Assembly (NCBI GenBank): GCA_016720805.1
Contig: JADKJZ010000015.1
Span: 138,956 to 202,955, forward strand
Direction of reading: 5' to 3'
DNA length: 64,000 nucleotides
Origin: Gemmatimonadota bacterium
Lineage (GTDB): Bacteria; Gemmatimonadota; Gemmatimonadetes; Gemmatimonadales; GWC2-71-9
Shown: piece by piece, positions 54,938 through 63,612 of the stretch
How the letters are laid out: the number at the start of each line of letters is the position of its first letter
How positions within the stretch are numbered: position 1 is the stretch's first letter
Program-made: the position numbers and the translations under genes
The notes under the pieces: model-generated
The model's input: the letters and a program-made list of their open reading frames with translations, nothing else
Databases searched by the model: none
What the model was told of the DNA's origin: nothing

Positions 54938-55573
54938 GTGCAGGCGAATCTCGAGACGACGGCAACGACGGACGGCCCCTCGATCGTCTACCGGATCGAT
55001 GGCGCCGACTATCTCATGGAAGTCGGCGGCTCCTGGAACGACTTCGCCGAATCCAACGAGGGTCCCGAATTGGTTGCGGACGCCGTCCTCGGCCGTTCGC
55101 TGTGGGATTACGTCGGTGACCTTCCCACCCGACAGCTTTATCGCACCATGCTGCGTCATGTCCGCAGCGACGGCATCCCGGTGCGCTTCCGGTTCCGCTG
55201 CGACGGCCCGACCAGGCGCCGACTGCTCGAGATGGAGATCGCGCCGGTCGAAGGCGGGCACGTTCGCTTCTCGGTCGTCCCGGTGGCCGAAGCCGCTCGC
55301 CCCGCCGTCCCGTTGCTCGACGTGGCCCAGAAGGTCGCCCGGGGCGGGCAACTGATCATGTGCGGCTGGTGCCAGGACGTGCAGCTTCCCGGAAATCGAT
55401 GGGTTCCGGCTGAGCAGGCCGTCGCGGCACTCGGAGTCTTTGAGGGGGCGGATGTGCCAACAGTCAGCCACGGCATCTGTCCGGACTGCCATGATGAATT
55501 GACCGGTGCGCTGCTTGACCCGAGCCTTTCGGAGTCGGGGAGCGTGACCCTGGGAGATTGGACCGTCGCCTAG
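54938..55573 (+). CDS. PAS-like protein with two CxxC pairs
   Basis: The 211 residues begin with a PAS-like fold (about 18-130; SIVYRIDGADYLMEVGGSWN, GRSLWDYVGD, PVRFRFRCDGPTRRRLLEME) and end in a zinc-ribbon-like region with CGWC near 144 and CPDC near 185. There is no HTH, kinase or GGDEF output. AAGGAG lies ten bases before the GTG. The same two CxxC pairs with PAS occur in many soil bacteria as small uncharacterised sensors. It could be a redox or zinc-dependent signalling module. It converges with the mannosyltransferase gene. Confidence 0.72.
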   Translation: MQANLETTATTDGPSIVYRIDGADYLMEVGGSWNDFAESNEGPELVADAVLGRSLWDYVGDLPTRQLYRTMLRHVRSDGIPVRFRFRCDGPTRRRLLEMEIAPVEGGHVRFSVVPVAEAARPAVPLLDVAQKVARGGQLIMCGWCQDVQLPGNRWVPAEQAVAALGVFEGADVPTVSHGICPDCHDELTGALLDPSLSESGSVTLGDWTVA

Positions 55574-55582
55574 CGCGCGGCG

Positions 55583-57655
55583 CTACTCCAGTTGTGGCGA
55601 GCGGATCGACGGAATCGCTGTCATGGCCTCACCCGATTCGAGCCGTTTGATGTGCGACTCGAGTTCCTGCTTGACCAGCGCCCCGAGCAAGCCGCGCTTC
55701 TCATGAGCAAACGGCCGCTGGTACGCCGCGATGGCGGCTGCGCGGTCACCCATCCTCAGGTACGCGTTGCCGAGCTCGATCGCCGCCGGCAGGTGCCACG
55801 GCATGACATCAAGGATCTCCGTCGCCTTCGCGGCGATCAACGCGTAGTCGGTGCCCTTCTCGTCGTAGACATACTCGAGCAGGCGCCGGAAGAGGTTGCT
55901 CGCCCGCGTCATCGGCAGCGTCTGCGTCCCCTGCCAGATCTCGACGATTCCCAGTCGCTTCACCATGGTCAGTCCGGCGAAGACTTTCGTCGGGTTCCAA
56001 TCGGCGTTCGGATCCGGGCGCCGATCGCTCGCGGTGTAGATGAAGAAACCGGTATAGATCCCCGCCCGATTGCTGTCGGCCAGTGACTCGACCTTGCGCG
56101 CTGTGGTCAGCTTGAGCGCCTTGGCCTGCTCCTCTCCGAACCAGTAGGACGAGTAGGTCGGCAGCCCGGTCGGCACGATCGCCGAGTCGGAGAAGTGCTT
56201 GATCTCGTACGCGCGTTGTCCGAGGTCGAGTCCCTCGTTGCCGAAGGCCAGCGCGGCGTTCTGCGTTCCGCCAGCAAGCTCGTTGTGGTACTCCCAGAGC
56301 CGGGGGATCCGCGCGGTCATCACCATGGTCGCGGCGTAGAGCCCACCGACGCCCAGCACGGACATCCGAGTCCGGTGCTGCCACGCGAGCTGCACCCCTG
56401 CACCTGCGATGATGGCGAGCACTACGATCACGGGGAGCGCGTGCCGGACACCGGCGTAGGTGCCGAGGGAGCCACTGAGTGCGAACAGGTGGGTCGCGGC
56501 GAGCGCGAGGACACCGGCGGCGCTCCAGCGCTGCAGTGGCGTGGTGATGGTTCGACGCAGCGCACCCGCCCCCACCACAGCAAGGCCCAGCAGCGTCAGC
56601 GGCACCTTCGAGAGAATGAAGCTCGGCCAGGTGTACCACGGTGGCGCACCGTACACCATGGTGCCCCAGAGCAGGTGCTCGTTCGCGCCTCTCCCTTCGA
56701 CCCCGGCACGGACCGTGTCGGCGAGCCCCCAGAGGTAGGAACGTGGCAGGATGTGCCAACGGTCGAGAACCGTCAGCAGGTCGCGCCAGCGGACCACGTG
56801 GAGGTCACCCAGCTTGGCGACCATGGTGCGGTTGAAATCGTCGGTGCCATTGGGACCGGCGTGGAAGTGGAAGCCGTAGAATGCCCACAACGTGGCGACG
56901 GCAACCAGCAGCACGACGACGAGCTGTCCGGCGTGCAGGGCAAGGGTATTCAGGTAGCGGCGTTGACGGTGCCACTGCCAGACCGCGGCAACGGCGGTGA
57001 ACGCGCCGATCCCGGCAAGTCCTGGCAGCGCGGAATGCTTCGCGGCGAGGGCAACGCCCATGGCGAGCCCGAGGGCCATGGCCCAGCGCCACTGCCAGGT
57101 CATGATCAGGCGCGCGGCGGTGAGCGCCGCGATGGCGAGTGCCAGAGCGACCGGCAAATCGGTCATCACGACTGGACCGTGGGCCCCGACCGTCGGTTCC
57201 AGCGCGAGGAAGAGCAGCGTCCCGACGGCCCACGGCATCCCGAACGAGGCGGCCACGAGTGCGCCGAGCATCAGCAGCATGGCGCCGTTGAGGGTCCACA
57301 CCGCGATGCGGGCACGGTCCTGGGCCAACCGGAAATCGTTGTCGAAGAAGAAGGTCTCCTCGACAAAATCCCGCTCCGCGCCCTTGTCCGAAAGGGCAGA
57401 CTTCGGGCGGAGCGTGAAGGTGGCGGGCATGTTGGCCGCGGCCACCAGCTTCACGAGCGGCGGATGCTCGGGATTGAGCCGGAAGTCGTTGGTGCGCAGG
57501 TACTCGACGCCGGCCACGATGTGCCACGGCTCGTCGACCGTGAGCGAATCGAGACGGGTGCCGACAGCCGACCGGGCCGTGGCAAGGAGCACCGAGGCGA
57601 GGAGGACGAGCAACTGGGCCGGTGTCAGTCGCCGGGGTGTGGCTGGGGGAGTCAC
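55583..57655 (-). CDS. GT39/ArnT-like membrane glycosyltransferase with TPR tail
   Basis: This 690-residue protein has about eleven hydrophobic helices and the acidic first loop DSLTVDEPWHIVAGVEYLRT (Asp/Glu pair typical of GT-C enzymes), with RLNPEHPPLVKL after it. The C-terminus (about 600-690) carries TPR-like helices (PWHLPAAIELGNAYLRMGDR). It likely moves a sugar from a polyprenyl-phosphate donor, such as the one made by the DPM1-like enzyme at 33624, onto a protein or lipid outside the membrane. The GTG at 57655 is supported by a promoter box directly before it. Confidence 0.82.
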   Translation of the reverse strand: MTPPATPRRLTPAQLLVLLASVLLATARSAVGTRLDSLTVDEPWHIVAGVEYLRTNDFRLNPEHPPLVKLVAAANMPATFTLRPKSALSDKGAERDFVEETFFFDNDFRLAQDRARIAVWTLNGAMLLMLGALVAASFGMPWAVGTLLFLALEPTVGAHGPVVMTDLPVALALAIAALTAARLIMTWQWRWAMALGLAMGVALAAKHSALPGLAGIGAFTAVAAVWQWHRQRRYLNTLALHAGQLVVVLLVAVATLWAFYGFHFHAGPNGTDDFNRTMVAKLGDLHVVRWRDLLTVLDRWHILPRSYLWGLADTVRAGVEGRGANEHLLWGTMVYGAPPWYTWPSFILSKVPLTLLGLAVVGAGALRRTITTPLQRWSAAGVLALAATHLFALSGSLGTYAGVRHALPVIVVLAIIAGAGVQLAWQHRTRMSVLGVGGLYAATMVMTARIPRLWEYHNELAGGTQNAALAFGNEGLDLGQRAYEIKHFSDSAIVPTGLPTYSSYWFGEEQAKALKLTTARKVESLADSNRAGIYTGFFIYTASDRRPDPNADWNPTKVFAGLTMVKRLGIVEIWQGTQTLPMTRASNLFRRLLEYVYDEKGTDYALIAAKATEILDVMPWHLPAAIELGNAYLRMGDRAAAIAAYQRPFAHEKRGLLGALVKQELESHIKRLESGEAMTAIPSIRSPQLE

Positions 57656-57690
57656 GATCTGTAGATACGGCGGAATTGTCGGAGCGGCAA
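57656..57690 (-). promoter_or_regulatory. Sigma-70-type promoter of the GT39-like gene, leaderless geometry
   Basis: TTGCCG (57690-57685), a 17-base spacer and TATCTA (57667-57662) are followed by six bases and the GTG start. It is the second strong case of a promoter abutting a start codon. Confidence 0.6.
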
Positions 57691-57782
57691 GGGGTGGCGG
57701 GTGGTCTGCGTGCCACCGTGGTAACTTGAGGGGGTGAGATGCCCTGTCCCTGCTGGCACTCCTTGCAGCGATTGGAGGATTC

Positions 57783-58313
57783 ATGATTGCACGACATCCG
57801 ATGGTCGTGCCCGCGCTCGCACTCGCCGTACTCGCGAGTTGCAGCGACACGGGCACTGGCCCCAGCCCCGATCAGTTCATCCTGTCCACTGACCAGCCGA
57901 GCTACACCGCAGGGTACATCGGCGGCAGTGGCGCCCGGCGCCAGTACAGTTTCACGCTGGTTGCTCGCTTCACGAACAATGCCGAATCGACGGTCTACCT
58001 CAGTCGATGCACGCCCGACAGCCCACATCCGATCTTTGGCGTCAGCACAGTGGCCGGAACCGAGGACGCTGCCTACAACGGCCCGTGGGGCTGTGCGGGC
58101 CACAACCGTCATATCGCCGTCCGCGCTGGGCAGACCCGCATCGATACGCTGCTGCTCACAGGTCCGCTCGGATTCTCTGGTGGCCTGCCCCTCGGGACGC
58201 TCAGCGGACCGATGCGACTCGCCTACGAAGTCCAGAGCTGCCAGGGTGACGGCGTGTGTCCGATCGTCGGGGCTGGCGCTTCGAACGTCTTCACGGTGGC
58301 GGTGCAGCCCTAG
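57783..58313 (+). CDS. Hypothetical lipoprotein
   Basis: The 176 residues have a lipoprotein signal ending in LASC and a mature beta-rich domain of about 150 residues with four cysteines (SRCTPD, WGCAGH, SCQGDGVC) that could form two disulfides. GGAGG lies five bases before the ATG. I recognise no family; the fold may be a small Ig-like domain (YSFTLVARFTNNAESTVYL). It is a single gene. Confidence 0.7.
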   Translation: MIARHPMVVPALALAVLASCSDTGTGPSPDQFILSTDQPSYTAGYIGGSGARRQYSFTLVARFTNNAESTVYLSRCTPDSPHPIFGVSTVAGTEDAAYNGPWGCAGHNRHIAVRAGQTRIDTLLLTGPLGFSGGLPLGTLSGPMRLAYEVQSCQGDGVCPIVGAGASNVFTVAVQP

Positions 58314-58325
58314 CACGGTCCGGAT

Positions 58326-58913
58326 ATGATGCGCCCACTCGACCCCGCCAACGGTTACGAAGCCGCCGCCGACGAGTTCATCCGCCGCCGCGAGGGTTCG
58401 TCCATTGGCGTCGCCACGGTGCGCGCCTGGGCCGAGACGCTCCCGCCCGGTGCCTCCGTCCTCGACCTCGGCTGTGGTTCCGGCGCTCCCATCAGCGAAG
58501 TGCTACACCAAGCCGGCCTCATGGTCTATGCCGTCGAGGCCTCACCGACGCTCGCCGCAGCCTACCGGCACCGTTTCCCAGACGCTCTGCTCGCGTGTGA
58601 ACGAGTCGAGGATTCCCGCTTCTTCGATCGGCGCTTTGACGCTGCGCTCGCCGCGGGTCTCCTGTTCCTGCTTCCCGCCGACGCCCAGCGCGCCACACTC
58701 CGAAAGCTGGCGACGGTGTTGACTACTGGCGGCCGATTCCTCTTCACCGCCCCCGCCGAGCCGTGCCGCTGGAGTGACGTGCTCACGGGGCGTGACTCGG
58801 AGTCGCTGGGTGCCGAGGCGTACCGCACTCTCCTGGCAGAGGCCGGGCTCACCGTGGTGGCCGAAACCGAGGACGAGGGGGGCAACCATTACTACGATGC
58901 GTTCAGGCAGTAA
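58326..58913 (+). CDS. Class I SAM-dependent methyltransferase
   Basis: The 195 residues have motif I VLDLGCGSGAPISEVLHQ near 45, the acidic motif II region VYAVEASPTLAAAYR, and the post-core LRKLATVLTTGGRFLFTAPA. It resembles small-molecule or tellurite-resistance type methyltransferases; the substrate is unknown. The ATG lies 13 bases after the lipoprotein stop. Confidence 0.88.
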   Translation: MMRPLDPANGYEAAADEFIRRREGSSIGVATVRAWAETLPPGASVLDLGCGSGAPISEVLHQAGLMVYAVEASPTLAAAYRHRFPDALLACERVEDSRFFDRRFDAALAAGLLFLLPADAQRATLRKLATVLTTGGRFLFTAPAEPCRWSDVLTGRDSESLGAEAYRTLLAEAGLTVVAETEDEGGNHYYDAFRQ

Positions 58914-58942
58914 CTTCAAGCGCCCCCCTGAGGAGGAACGCC

Positions 58943-59395
58943 ATGATCGTCGAGGCAGCCGTGACTGTCGCTGGATCGCGCACCGCGGTCTGGGCCGTCA
59001 TCACCGACATTGAACATGCGGCGACCACCTACAGCGGGATTGAAAAAATCGAGGTGATCGAGCGGCCACTCAGTGGTTTGGCGGGACTCAAGTGGCGGGA
59101 GACGCGGGTCCTCTTCGGCAAGCCAGCCGCCGTGGAGAAGTGGATCACCGACGCCGCGGAGCCGGACTATTACATCGCCCGCGCCGAGAGCGACGGATTC
59201 GTCTTCGTCTCCACGAAACGACTCTCCGAGCATGATGGAGTCGTTACGCTGACCGAGTCGCATGAATCCTTGCCGCAGACCCTGATGGCCAGGCTGCAGA
59301 TGATTCCGATGGCGTTGTTCTTCAAGGGCGTGATCCGGAAAGCGATCCTGCAGGACCTCCATGATGTCAACGCCGCAGTCGGTGGGCCCCGATAG
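58943..59395 (+). CDS. SRPBCC-family (polyketide-cyclase-like) protein
   Basis: The 150 residues match the START/SRPBCC fold (VTVAGSRTAVWAVITDIEHA, GLAGLKWRETRVLFGKPA, FFKGVIRKAILQDLHDVNAA). Such proteins bind hydrophobic ligands; none can be assigned. The TAG shares one base with the next GTG (TAGTG), so the two are coupled. Confidence 0.82.
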   Translation: MIVEAAVTVAGSRTAVWAVITDIEHAATTYSGIEKIEVIERPLSGLAGLKWRETRVLFGKPAAVEKWITDAAEPDYYIARAESDGFVFVSTKRLSEHDGVVTLTESHESLPQTLMARLQMIPMALFFKGVIRKAILQDLHDVNAAVGGPR

Positions 59396-59862
59396 TGAGT
59401 CGCCAGGGTCGATCCACCATCCGGCTCCGCATTGTCGTCACCGACCCGGTGCCCGGTGTTGCGCTCGCCCTGCAGTCGGGGCGATTCGATCTCGTTGCAC
59501 CGACATCGGTGACGGCGTCGGCGGTGGCGTTCGAATTGGCGGTGGAGGCGAGCCAGCCGGTCGCGGATGGTCCGGTCGTCTGCTACGGGCCATTCACCCA
59601 GGGGCCACCGACGGAGCGGTTCGTCTACGTCACCGTCGGGACACGGGCGGGTCAGCCCAACAGTCCCTATGAGCGGCGGGCGAAGATCCCTCTTGCCGGC
59701 ATCACCCCCGCGCTCTTTCACCACGCGGTGACGGATCCTGGCAGCGTTCTCGAGGTGCGCGTCGGCGGTCGCGGTCGAGATGGCAGTCCGGTCTGCGCCT
59801 CGGTCAGGTTGCCGGCAGATGCCTGGCGGCTCGTTCCCTTCCATCCCGGCAAGGTGCGCTAA
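59395..59862 (+). CDS. DUF5990-like protein
   Basis: The 155 residues contain LRIVVTDPVPGVALALQSGR near 10, GPFTQGPPTERFVYVTVGTR near 64 and the conserved FHHAVTDPGSVLEVRVGGRG region, all typical of DUF5990. The function is unknown. It is coupled to the SRPBCC gene upstream and abuts the membrane-protein gene downstream. Confidence 0.75.
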   Translation: MSRQGRSTIRLRIVVTDPVPGVALALQSGRFDLVAPTSVTASAVAFELAVEASQPVADGPVVCYGPFTQGPPTERFVYVTVGTRAGQPNSPYERRAKIPLAGITPALFHHAVTDPGSVLEVRVGGRGRDGSPVCASVRLPADAWRLVPFHPGKVR

Positions 59863-60289
59863 ATGGCTTCCGCGTTTCGCTTCATGCTCGCTGCGCTCGT
59901 TGCCGCTGCCTTCTACTGGCTGATCAACCGGTTTCTCTGGCAGGACGAGCGCTCCTCCAGCACATTGATCATGCAGTCGTTGTCCTGGGGTGCGATGATG
60001 GCGGCCTTTGCGGTCTGGCAATCGCGCCGGGCGCGAGCCGGCAAGGTCAGCGACTTCCATCCCGCCTTCTATCTCGTGTTTCGGACTGTTCATGATTGCC
60101 GCGGGTATCGCGTGTTGGTTCGAAGCGTCCCCGCCAAGGTCCCCGAATGACGTGCTGAGTTCGGTCGGTGCGGCAGCCATCGGATTGTTCTTCCTGGTCT
60201 GCGGGGTCAGTGCGGCTCGCAACCGCAGGGTCAGTGGAGTGGCTGTCCCCGATCGAGAGGGCGTCTTGAGCGGAGACAGCCATGACTGA
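59863..60289 (+). CDS. Small membrane protein, frame interrupted
   Basis: The ATG at 59863 gives two N-terminal hydrophobic helices (FMLAALVAAAFYWLINRFLW, STLIMQSLSWGAMMAAFAVW). After FHPAFYLVF the hydrophobic sequence continues in another frame (LFMIAAGIACWF, then AAAIGLFFLVCGVSAA) to 60289. The break is the T3 run at 60079-60081; with two T's a single protein of about 141 residues with four helices results. I recognise no family. Probably a sequencing indel. Confidence 0.65.
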
Positions 60290-60560
60290 GCCTCGGTATA
60301 CCGTGCTCGAGACATCCGTTGAGCCACGATTGGTCGCCGGGGTGCGCGCCCTGGTGACCCGCGGCCGTGTCGCTGAAGCGTTTGGCCGCCATCTCGACCT
60401 GGTCTAGCGGCCGGACGGGCGGGTGCCGTCGCGCTCGATGGGCAGAACATCTTCATCTATCGCGACTGCCAGGAGATCAGCTCACCGTGGACTTCGGTGT
60501 CGGTGCGAAGGCGCCGTTCGAAGCAGCCGGTTCCGTCCCCGCCCATCACATGGAGCGAAC
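60282..60560 (+). pseudogene. Remnant of a GyrI-like / AraC effector-binding domain protein
   Basis: From ATG 60282 (after GGAGAC) a frame reads TEPRYTVLETSVEPRLVAGV and stops at TAG 60405-60407. Allowing one missing base there gives RAGAVALDGQNIFIYRD, and another near 60464 gives QLTVDFGVGAKAPFEAAGSV. These three pieces match a GyrI-like small-molecule-binding domain, but the C-terminal half is absent and the next gene starts at 60563. So this is a truncated relic, or a gene damaged by several indels. Confidence 0.55.
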
Positions 60561-60562
60561 CG

Positions 60563-60925
60563 ATGCGCATACGTGTAGTTGGATGCCTCGCCACCGCGCT
60601 TTTCCTCGGCGCAACCACCAGTGCCAGCGCGCAGCTGACTTATCGCGGGCCGACGGCGGTGTTCCGGGATTCCCAGACTGCCGTACCACTCTTCGCGTTG
60701 AAGCCCACGCTTGGCCCGTTTGCACGCGGCACGACCCCGGCCGCGCCCACCGCGTTGACGGTTCGACTTAGCGGCCCCGCCGGCGACCAGACCCCACCAA
60801 CGCGCTGCCCGATCCGCACCTTCCTTCCCGACAGCACGAAGCAGGATCGGATGCCGATCGCCCAACCAAACCTCGCGACGGTCGAGCGGATGCCAGTCGA
60901 CCGGAGCAGCTGTTCGATCCGGTAA
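60563..60925 (+). CDS. Hypothetical secreted protein
   Basis: The 120 residues begin with a clear signal peptide (VVGCLATALFLGATTSASAQ, cleavage after ASA). The mature part has Thr/Pro-rich sequence and two cysteines. No family is recognised. The gene lies among broken genes, so its 3' end is not certain. Confidence 0.5.
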   Translation: MRIRVVGCLATALFLGATTSASAQLTYRGPTAVFRDSQTAVPLFALKPTLGPFARGTTPAAPTALTVRLSGPAGDQTPPTRCPIRTFLPDSTKQDRMPIAQPNLATVERMPVDRSSCSIR

Positions 60926-60964
60926 GCACGCCTGAGACCACTACGCTCTACCCCGGAGTGCCCA

Positions 60965-62099
60965 TTGTCGACCATTCGCCTGACGACCGTCGCTCTCCTC
61001 GCCATCATCGCTCCGATGGCGGCCTTCTCCCTTCAGGCGCAAACCCCCGTCGCAGCCAAGGCGTTGCTGCGCATCGACGCCGAGGCCGAGAATCTCAGCG
61101 CGATCTCGACGCTCGCGGTGAGCCCCTCCGGCATCCTCGCCGTGTACCTCCGGCAGGATGGCGTCATCCGCCTCTACAGCCCTGCGGGGAAGCCGTTCGC
61201 ATCAGCGGGGCACGCGGGGAGGGCCCGGGAGAGTTTCGACAACTCGACGCAATCGGGTGGCTCGGCGATACCCTCTGGGCCTCCGATGGTCGCCTGCGTC
61301 GGTTGACTCGGTACTCCGCCGACGGAAAGTTCCTTCGCGCCATCCAGCTCCCTGACCGCATTGAGCAAACGGTACCCGGGCGGCACCGACGAGATATACC
61401 GGTGCCCGCCTGCAAGCGGCCTATCCCGACGGCAGTCTATTGCTGCAAGTGATGCTTTTCAGTCCGCCGAAGTCGGAGGCGCCGAAGGACGTCATGGGTG
61501 ACCCGCGGTTCGCCGTCCGCACCTCGCTTGAGGGCGCGGTCCGCTTCGTCATCGCAACGGACCCTCCGAATCGCTGCATGGTCGCGGGGTCGGAAGTGAT
61601 CATCAGCATGCCTGGGTCCTCCTGTCCCATGACGCTGCGCGCCATTCCGCCGAATGCAAGCCGGCGCGTCGCAGTAGTGCAGGAGACCTCGCCCAACGGG
61701 ACGAGTTCGATCAGGGTCGTCGGCGTGAACGACCGCGGTGAACCGCTCTTCGAGCACAAACGGTCCGTCCCTCTGCGCCGGGTGCCGTCCGAGGCGCACG
61801 ATCGCCAACTCGAAGGGGTGCCAAGCGAGATGCGCGAGCAGATTGAGGCGCGAACTCGGTTCTTCCCGCCCGCCTTCGAAGTGCACGTGGCGCCCGGCGG
61901 CACGGTATGGGTTGGCCTCGACGCCGCCTCGGGCAAGCTGCGCGAATGGTTCCGCCTCGATGCCAGCGGCAAGCCGCTCCCCTCCGTCTGGCTCCCTGCC
62001 TCGGCCAAGGGGCTCGCCATCGATCGACGCGGCGCGTGGGCGATCACCGAAACAGAAGATGGGGCGCAGAGCATTACGCTGTTCGAGGCGCGGCCATAG
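60965..62099 (+). CDS. 6-bladed beta-propeller protein, frame interrupted at least twice
   Basis: The start gives a signal peptide ending in LQAQ and an early blade (LAVSPSGILAVYLRQDGVIR). After GHAG the family hallmark GEGPGEFRQLDAIGWLGDTL appears in another frame (break at G4, 61216-61219; one missing G). After about LPDRIEQTVPG the frame changes again (near 61380), and YPDGSLLLQVMLFSPPKSEA to RGAWAITETEDGAQSITLFE continues to 62099. Rejoined, it is a typical propeller of about 375 residues, like the one at 19247. Sequencing indels are the likely cause. Confidence 0.7.
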
Positions 62100-62125
62100 C
62101 CAGCCAAGCACCGCGCGATGCCTGC

Positions 62126-62584
62126 CTAGTTCCAATTGTCGATCTTCATGTCGTCCGGGGCGGGCCGCCCCTTCCCCGTCTCCACCAGTTCGCGCAGGGA
62201 GAGCAAGAAGACCGCCCACTTGGTGCTGCAGTGCGCAGTGAATTCCACTGCCTCCTGCCATCCGCGGTGACCGAAGAGCAGCACCGTCATCTCGCCGTCG
62301 TGGGTCAGATCGAAGGTCGCCTCGGTGCCGACCCATTCCGGCGGACCGGCCACGAAGCGCCAGCGCACGGCGTGGTTCGGCTCGAGCGCGGTGACCGCGA
62401 AGTCCATCTGACCAATCTCGTGGCCGTCCCCATGCCTGAACCTGACGTTCACTGTTCCCCCTGCTTCCGCCGTGCCGGTCGTGTCCCGGGTCCACCAGCC
62501 GGCCACACCTTGAACGGTGGCGATCGCCGCGTATACCTGCTCCAGTGGTGCCTTGATCCCGATGCGATGAATGATGTCAACCAC
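62126..62584 (-). CDS. SRPBCC / AHSA1-like protein
   Basis: The 152 residues show DIIHRIGIKAPLEQVYAAIA at the N-terminus, GWWTRDTTGTAEAGGTVNVR and the LLFGHRGWQEAVEFTAHCST segment, matching Aha1-type SRPBCC proteins. AGGAAG precedes the GTG at 62584. It is the third gene of an SRPBCC-ArsR-SRPBCC operon; such proteins typically bind small hydrophobic ligands. Confidence 0.8.
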   Translation of the reverse strand: MVDIIHRIGIKAPLEQVYAAIATVQGVAGWWTRDTTGTAEAGGTVNVRFRHGDGHEIGQMDFAVTALEPNHAVRWRFVAGPPEWVGTEATFDLTHDGEMTVLLFGHRGWQEAVEFTAHCSTKWAVFLLSLRELVETGKGRPAPDDMKIDNWN

Positions 62585-62609
62585 GTCTGCTTCCTCTCCT
62601 GAAAGTGGA

Positions 62610-62951
62610 CTATTCCGGTGCTTCGACGAACGCCTTGAGGCGTGCCGCTGCTGCATCCCACTGCGCCGAGACCTGGTCGAGATATTCTCGCGCCACGGTG
62701 AGGCGCTTGAGGTCGAGCGAGTAGAGGTGTTCCCGCCCCTCCTTGCTGTCGCGGACCAGACCGACCCGTTCAAGCGACTGCAGGTGCCGCGTGATGCCCT
62801 GCCTCGTCATCCCGCTCCCTTCGGTCAGGCGCGTGATCGAGAGGTCGCCCTCGACCGCGAGCCGCCGCACCAGGGTGAGTCGCGTGCTGTCGCCGAGGGC
62901 GGCGAACACTGGCGCCGCCTGACGGACGGCGTTGCCGCGGCTACTCGACAT
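62610..62951 (-). CDS. ArsR-family transcriptional regulator
   Basis: The 113 residues are a winged-helix ArsR/SdpR-type repressor: VFAALGDSTRLTLVRRLAVE, recognition region LTEGSGMTRQGITRHLQSLE, wing LVRDSKEGREHLYSLD. No ArsR metal-binding CxC motif is present, so its signal is probably not a metal. The ATG overlaps the upstream SRPBCC gene by 11 bases. ArsR regulators paired with SRPBCC proteins are common, and autoregulation through the duplicated motif at 63460/63504 is likely. Confidence 0.85.
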   Translation of the reverse strand: MSSSRGNAVRQAAPVFAALGDSTRLTLVRRLAVEGDLSITRLTEGSGMTRQGITRHLQSLERVGLVRDSKEGREHLYSLDLKRLTVAREYLDQVSAQWDAAAARLKAFVEAPE

Positions 62952-63412
62952 ACCCGGCCAGCTTCTTCGACTGGCCATTCCACCCGCCAGTGTTCATCCG
63001 GAACGCCTCGACTCGGCGCGTGGCGGGCAGCTGGTCAAAGCCCGACTCGATGATGGTGATCGCGGTGCCGGTGGCCGTCTCCTTCAGAAGGAACTCCACC
63101 AGCGTCATCGGTTCAGTGGTGTAGTCGACCTTGGGGTCGATCGCCCCCGGGTGCCACTGGTACGAGAAGTAGCCCTCAGGCTCGACCCGCTCGATCCGCA
63201 TCTCGAGTGTGACGTGCTCCAGGCCCGCCATCCGCAGGTTACCGTGGACCGTCGTGCCTGGGACAAAGGGCCCGTCGAGCGTGATGCCGAACCAGGTGCC
63301 GAACTCGGTGGCGTCGGACAGTGCACGCCAGACCCGGGCGCGGGGGCAGCAACGTCGAGGCGCTTTTTCGATCCAGTCGGTGGTCTCCGGGTTGTTCGGT
63401 GGCGGTACTCAT
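62941..63412 (-). CDS. SRPBCC / AHSA1-like protein, several frame breaks
   Basis: The ATG at 63412 (CAGGAG eight bases before it) begins STATEQP. Family residues follow in other frames: ETTDWIEK, then RLDVAAP, then RARVWRALSDATEFGTWFGI and on to GFDQLPATRRVEAFRMNTGG at 62941. Three small runs account for this: G3 63389-63391, T5 63364-63368 and G5 63342-63346, each off by one base. Restored, the product is about 157 residues. It is the first gene of the ArsR operon. Confidence 0.7.
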
Positions 63413-63459
63413 GGAGAACTCCTGGCGGAAGTCGAAGGAACGACAATAAGCAGCGGCAT

Positions 63460-63469
63460 GTTGCATATC
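63460..63469 (+). repeat. First copy of GTTGCATATC motif, over the -10
   Basis: GTTGCATATC overlaps the start-site side of the -10 box. An identical copy lies at 63504-63513, just upstream of the -35. Confidence 0.55.
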
Positions 63470-63495
63470 ATACCGGAACGCTCAGTGACGCGCAA
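63467..63495 (-). promoter_or_regulatory. Sigma-70-type promoter of the SRPBCC-ArsR operon
   Basis: TTGCGC (63495-63490), a 17-base spacer and TATGAT (63472-63467) read on the minus strand, giving a predicted start near 63460 and a leader of about 48 bases before the ATG at 63412. Confidence 0.6.
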
Positions 63496-63503
63496 GGGGG
63501 TTG

Positions 63504-63513
63504 GTTGCATATC
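63504..63513 (+). repeat. Second copy of GTTGCATATC motif, upstream of the -35
   Basis: This copy is exactly 44 bases from the first, about four helical turns, so both copies face the same side of the DNA. It is a likely ArsR operator. Confidence 0.55.
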
Positions 63514-63612
63514 TGGTCCGGGGACTGGAGGGTGGCACTTCGTGAAGCCGTGGGTGGATAACTTCCACCGTGTCGCCCACCCCTGCGGCCGTACCCGGAC
63601 CCGGAGCCCGGC

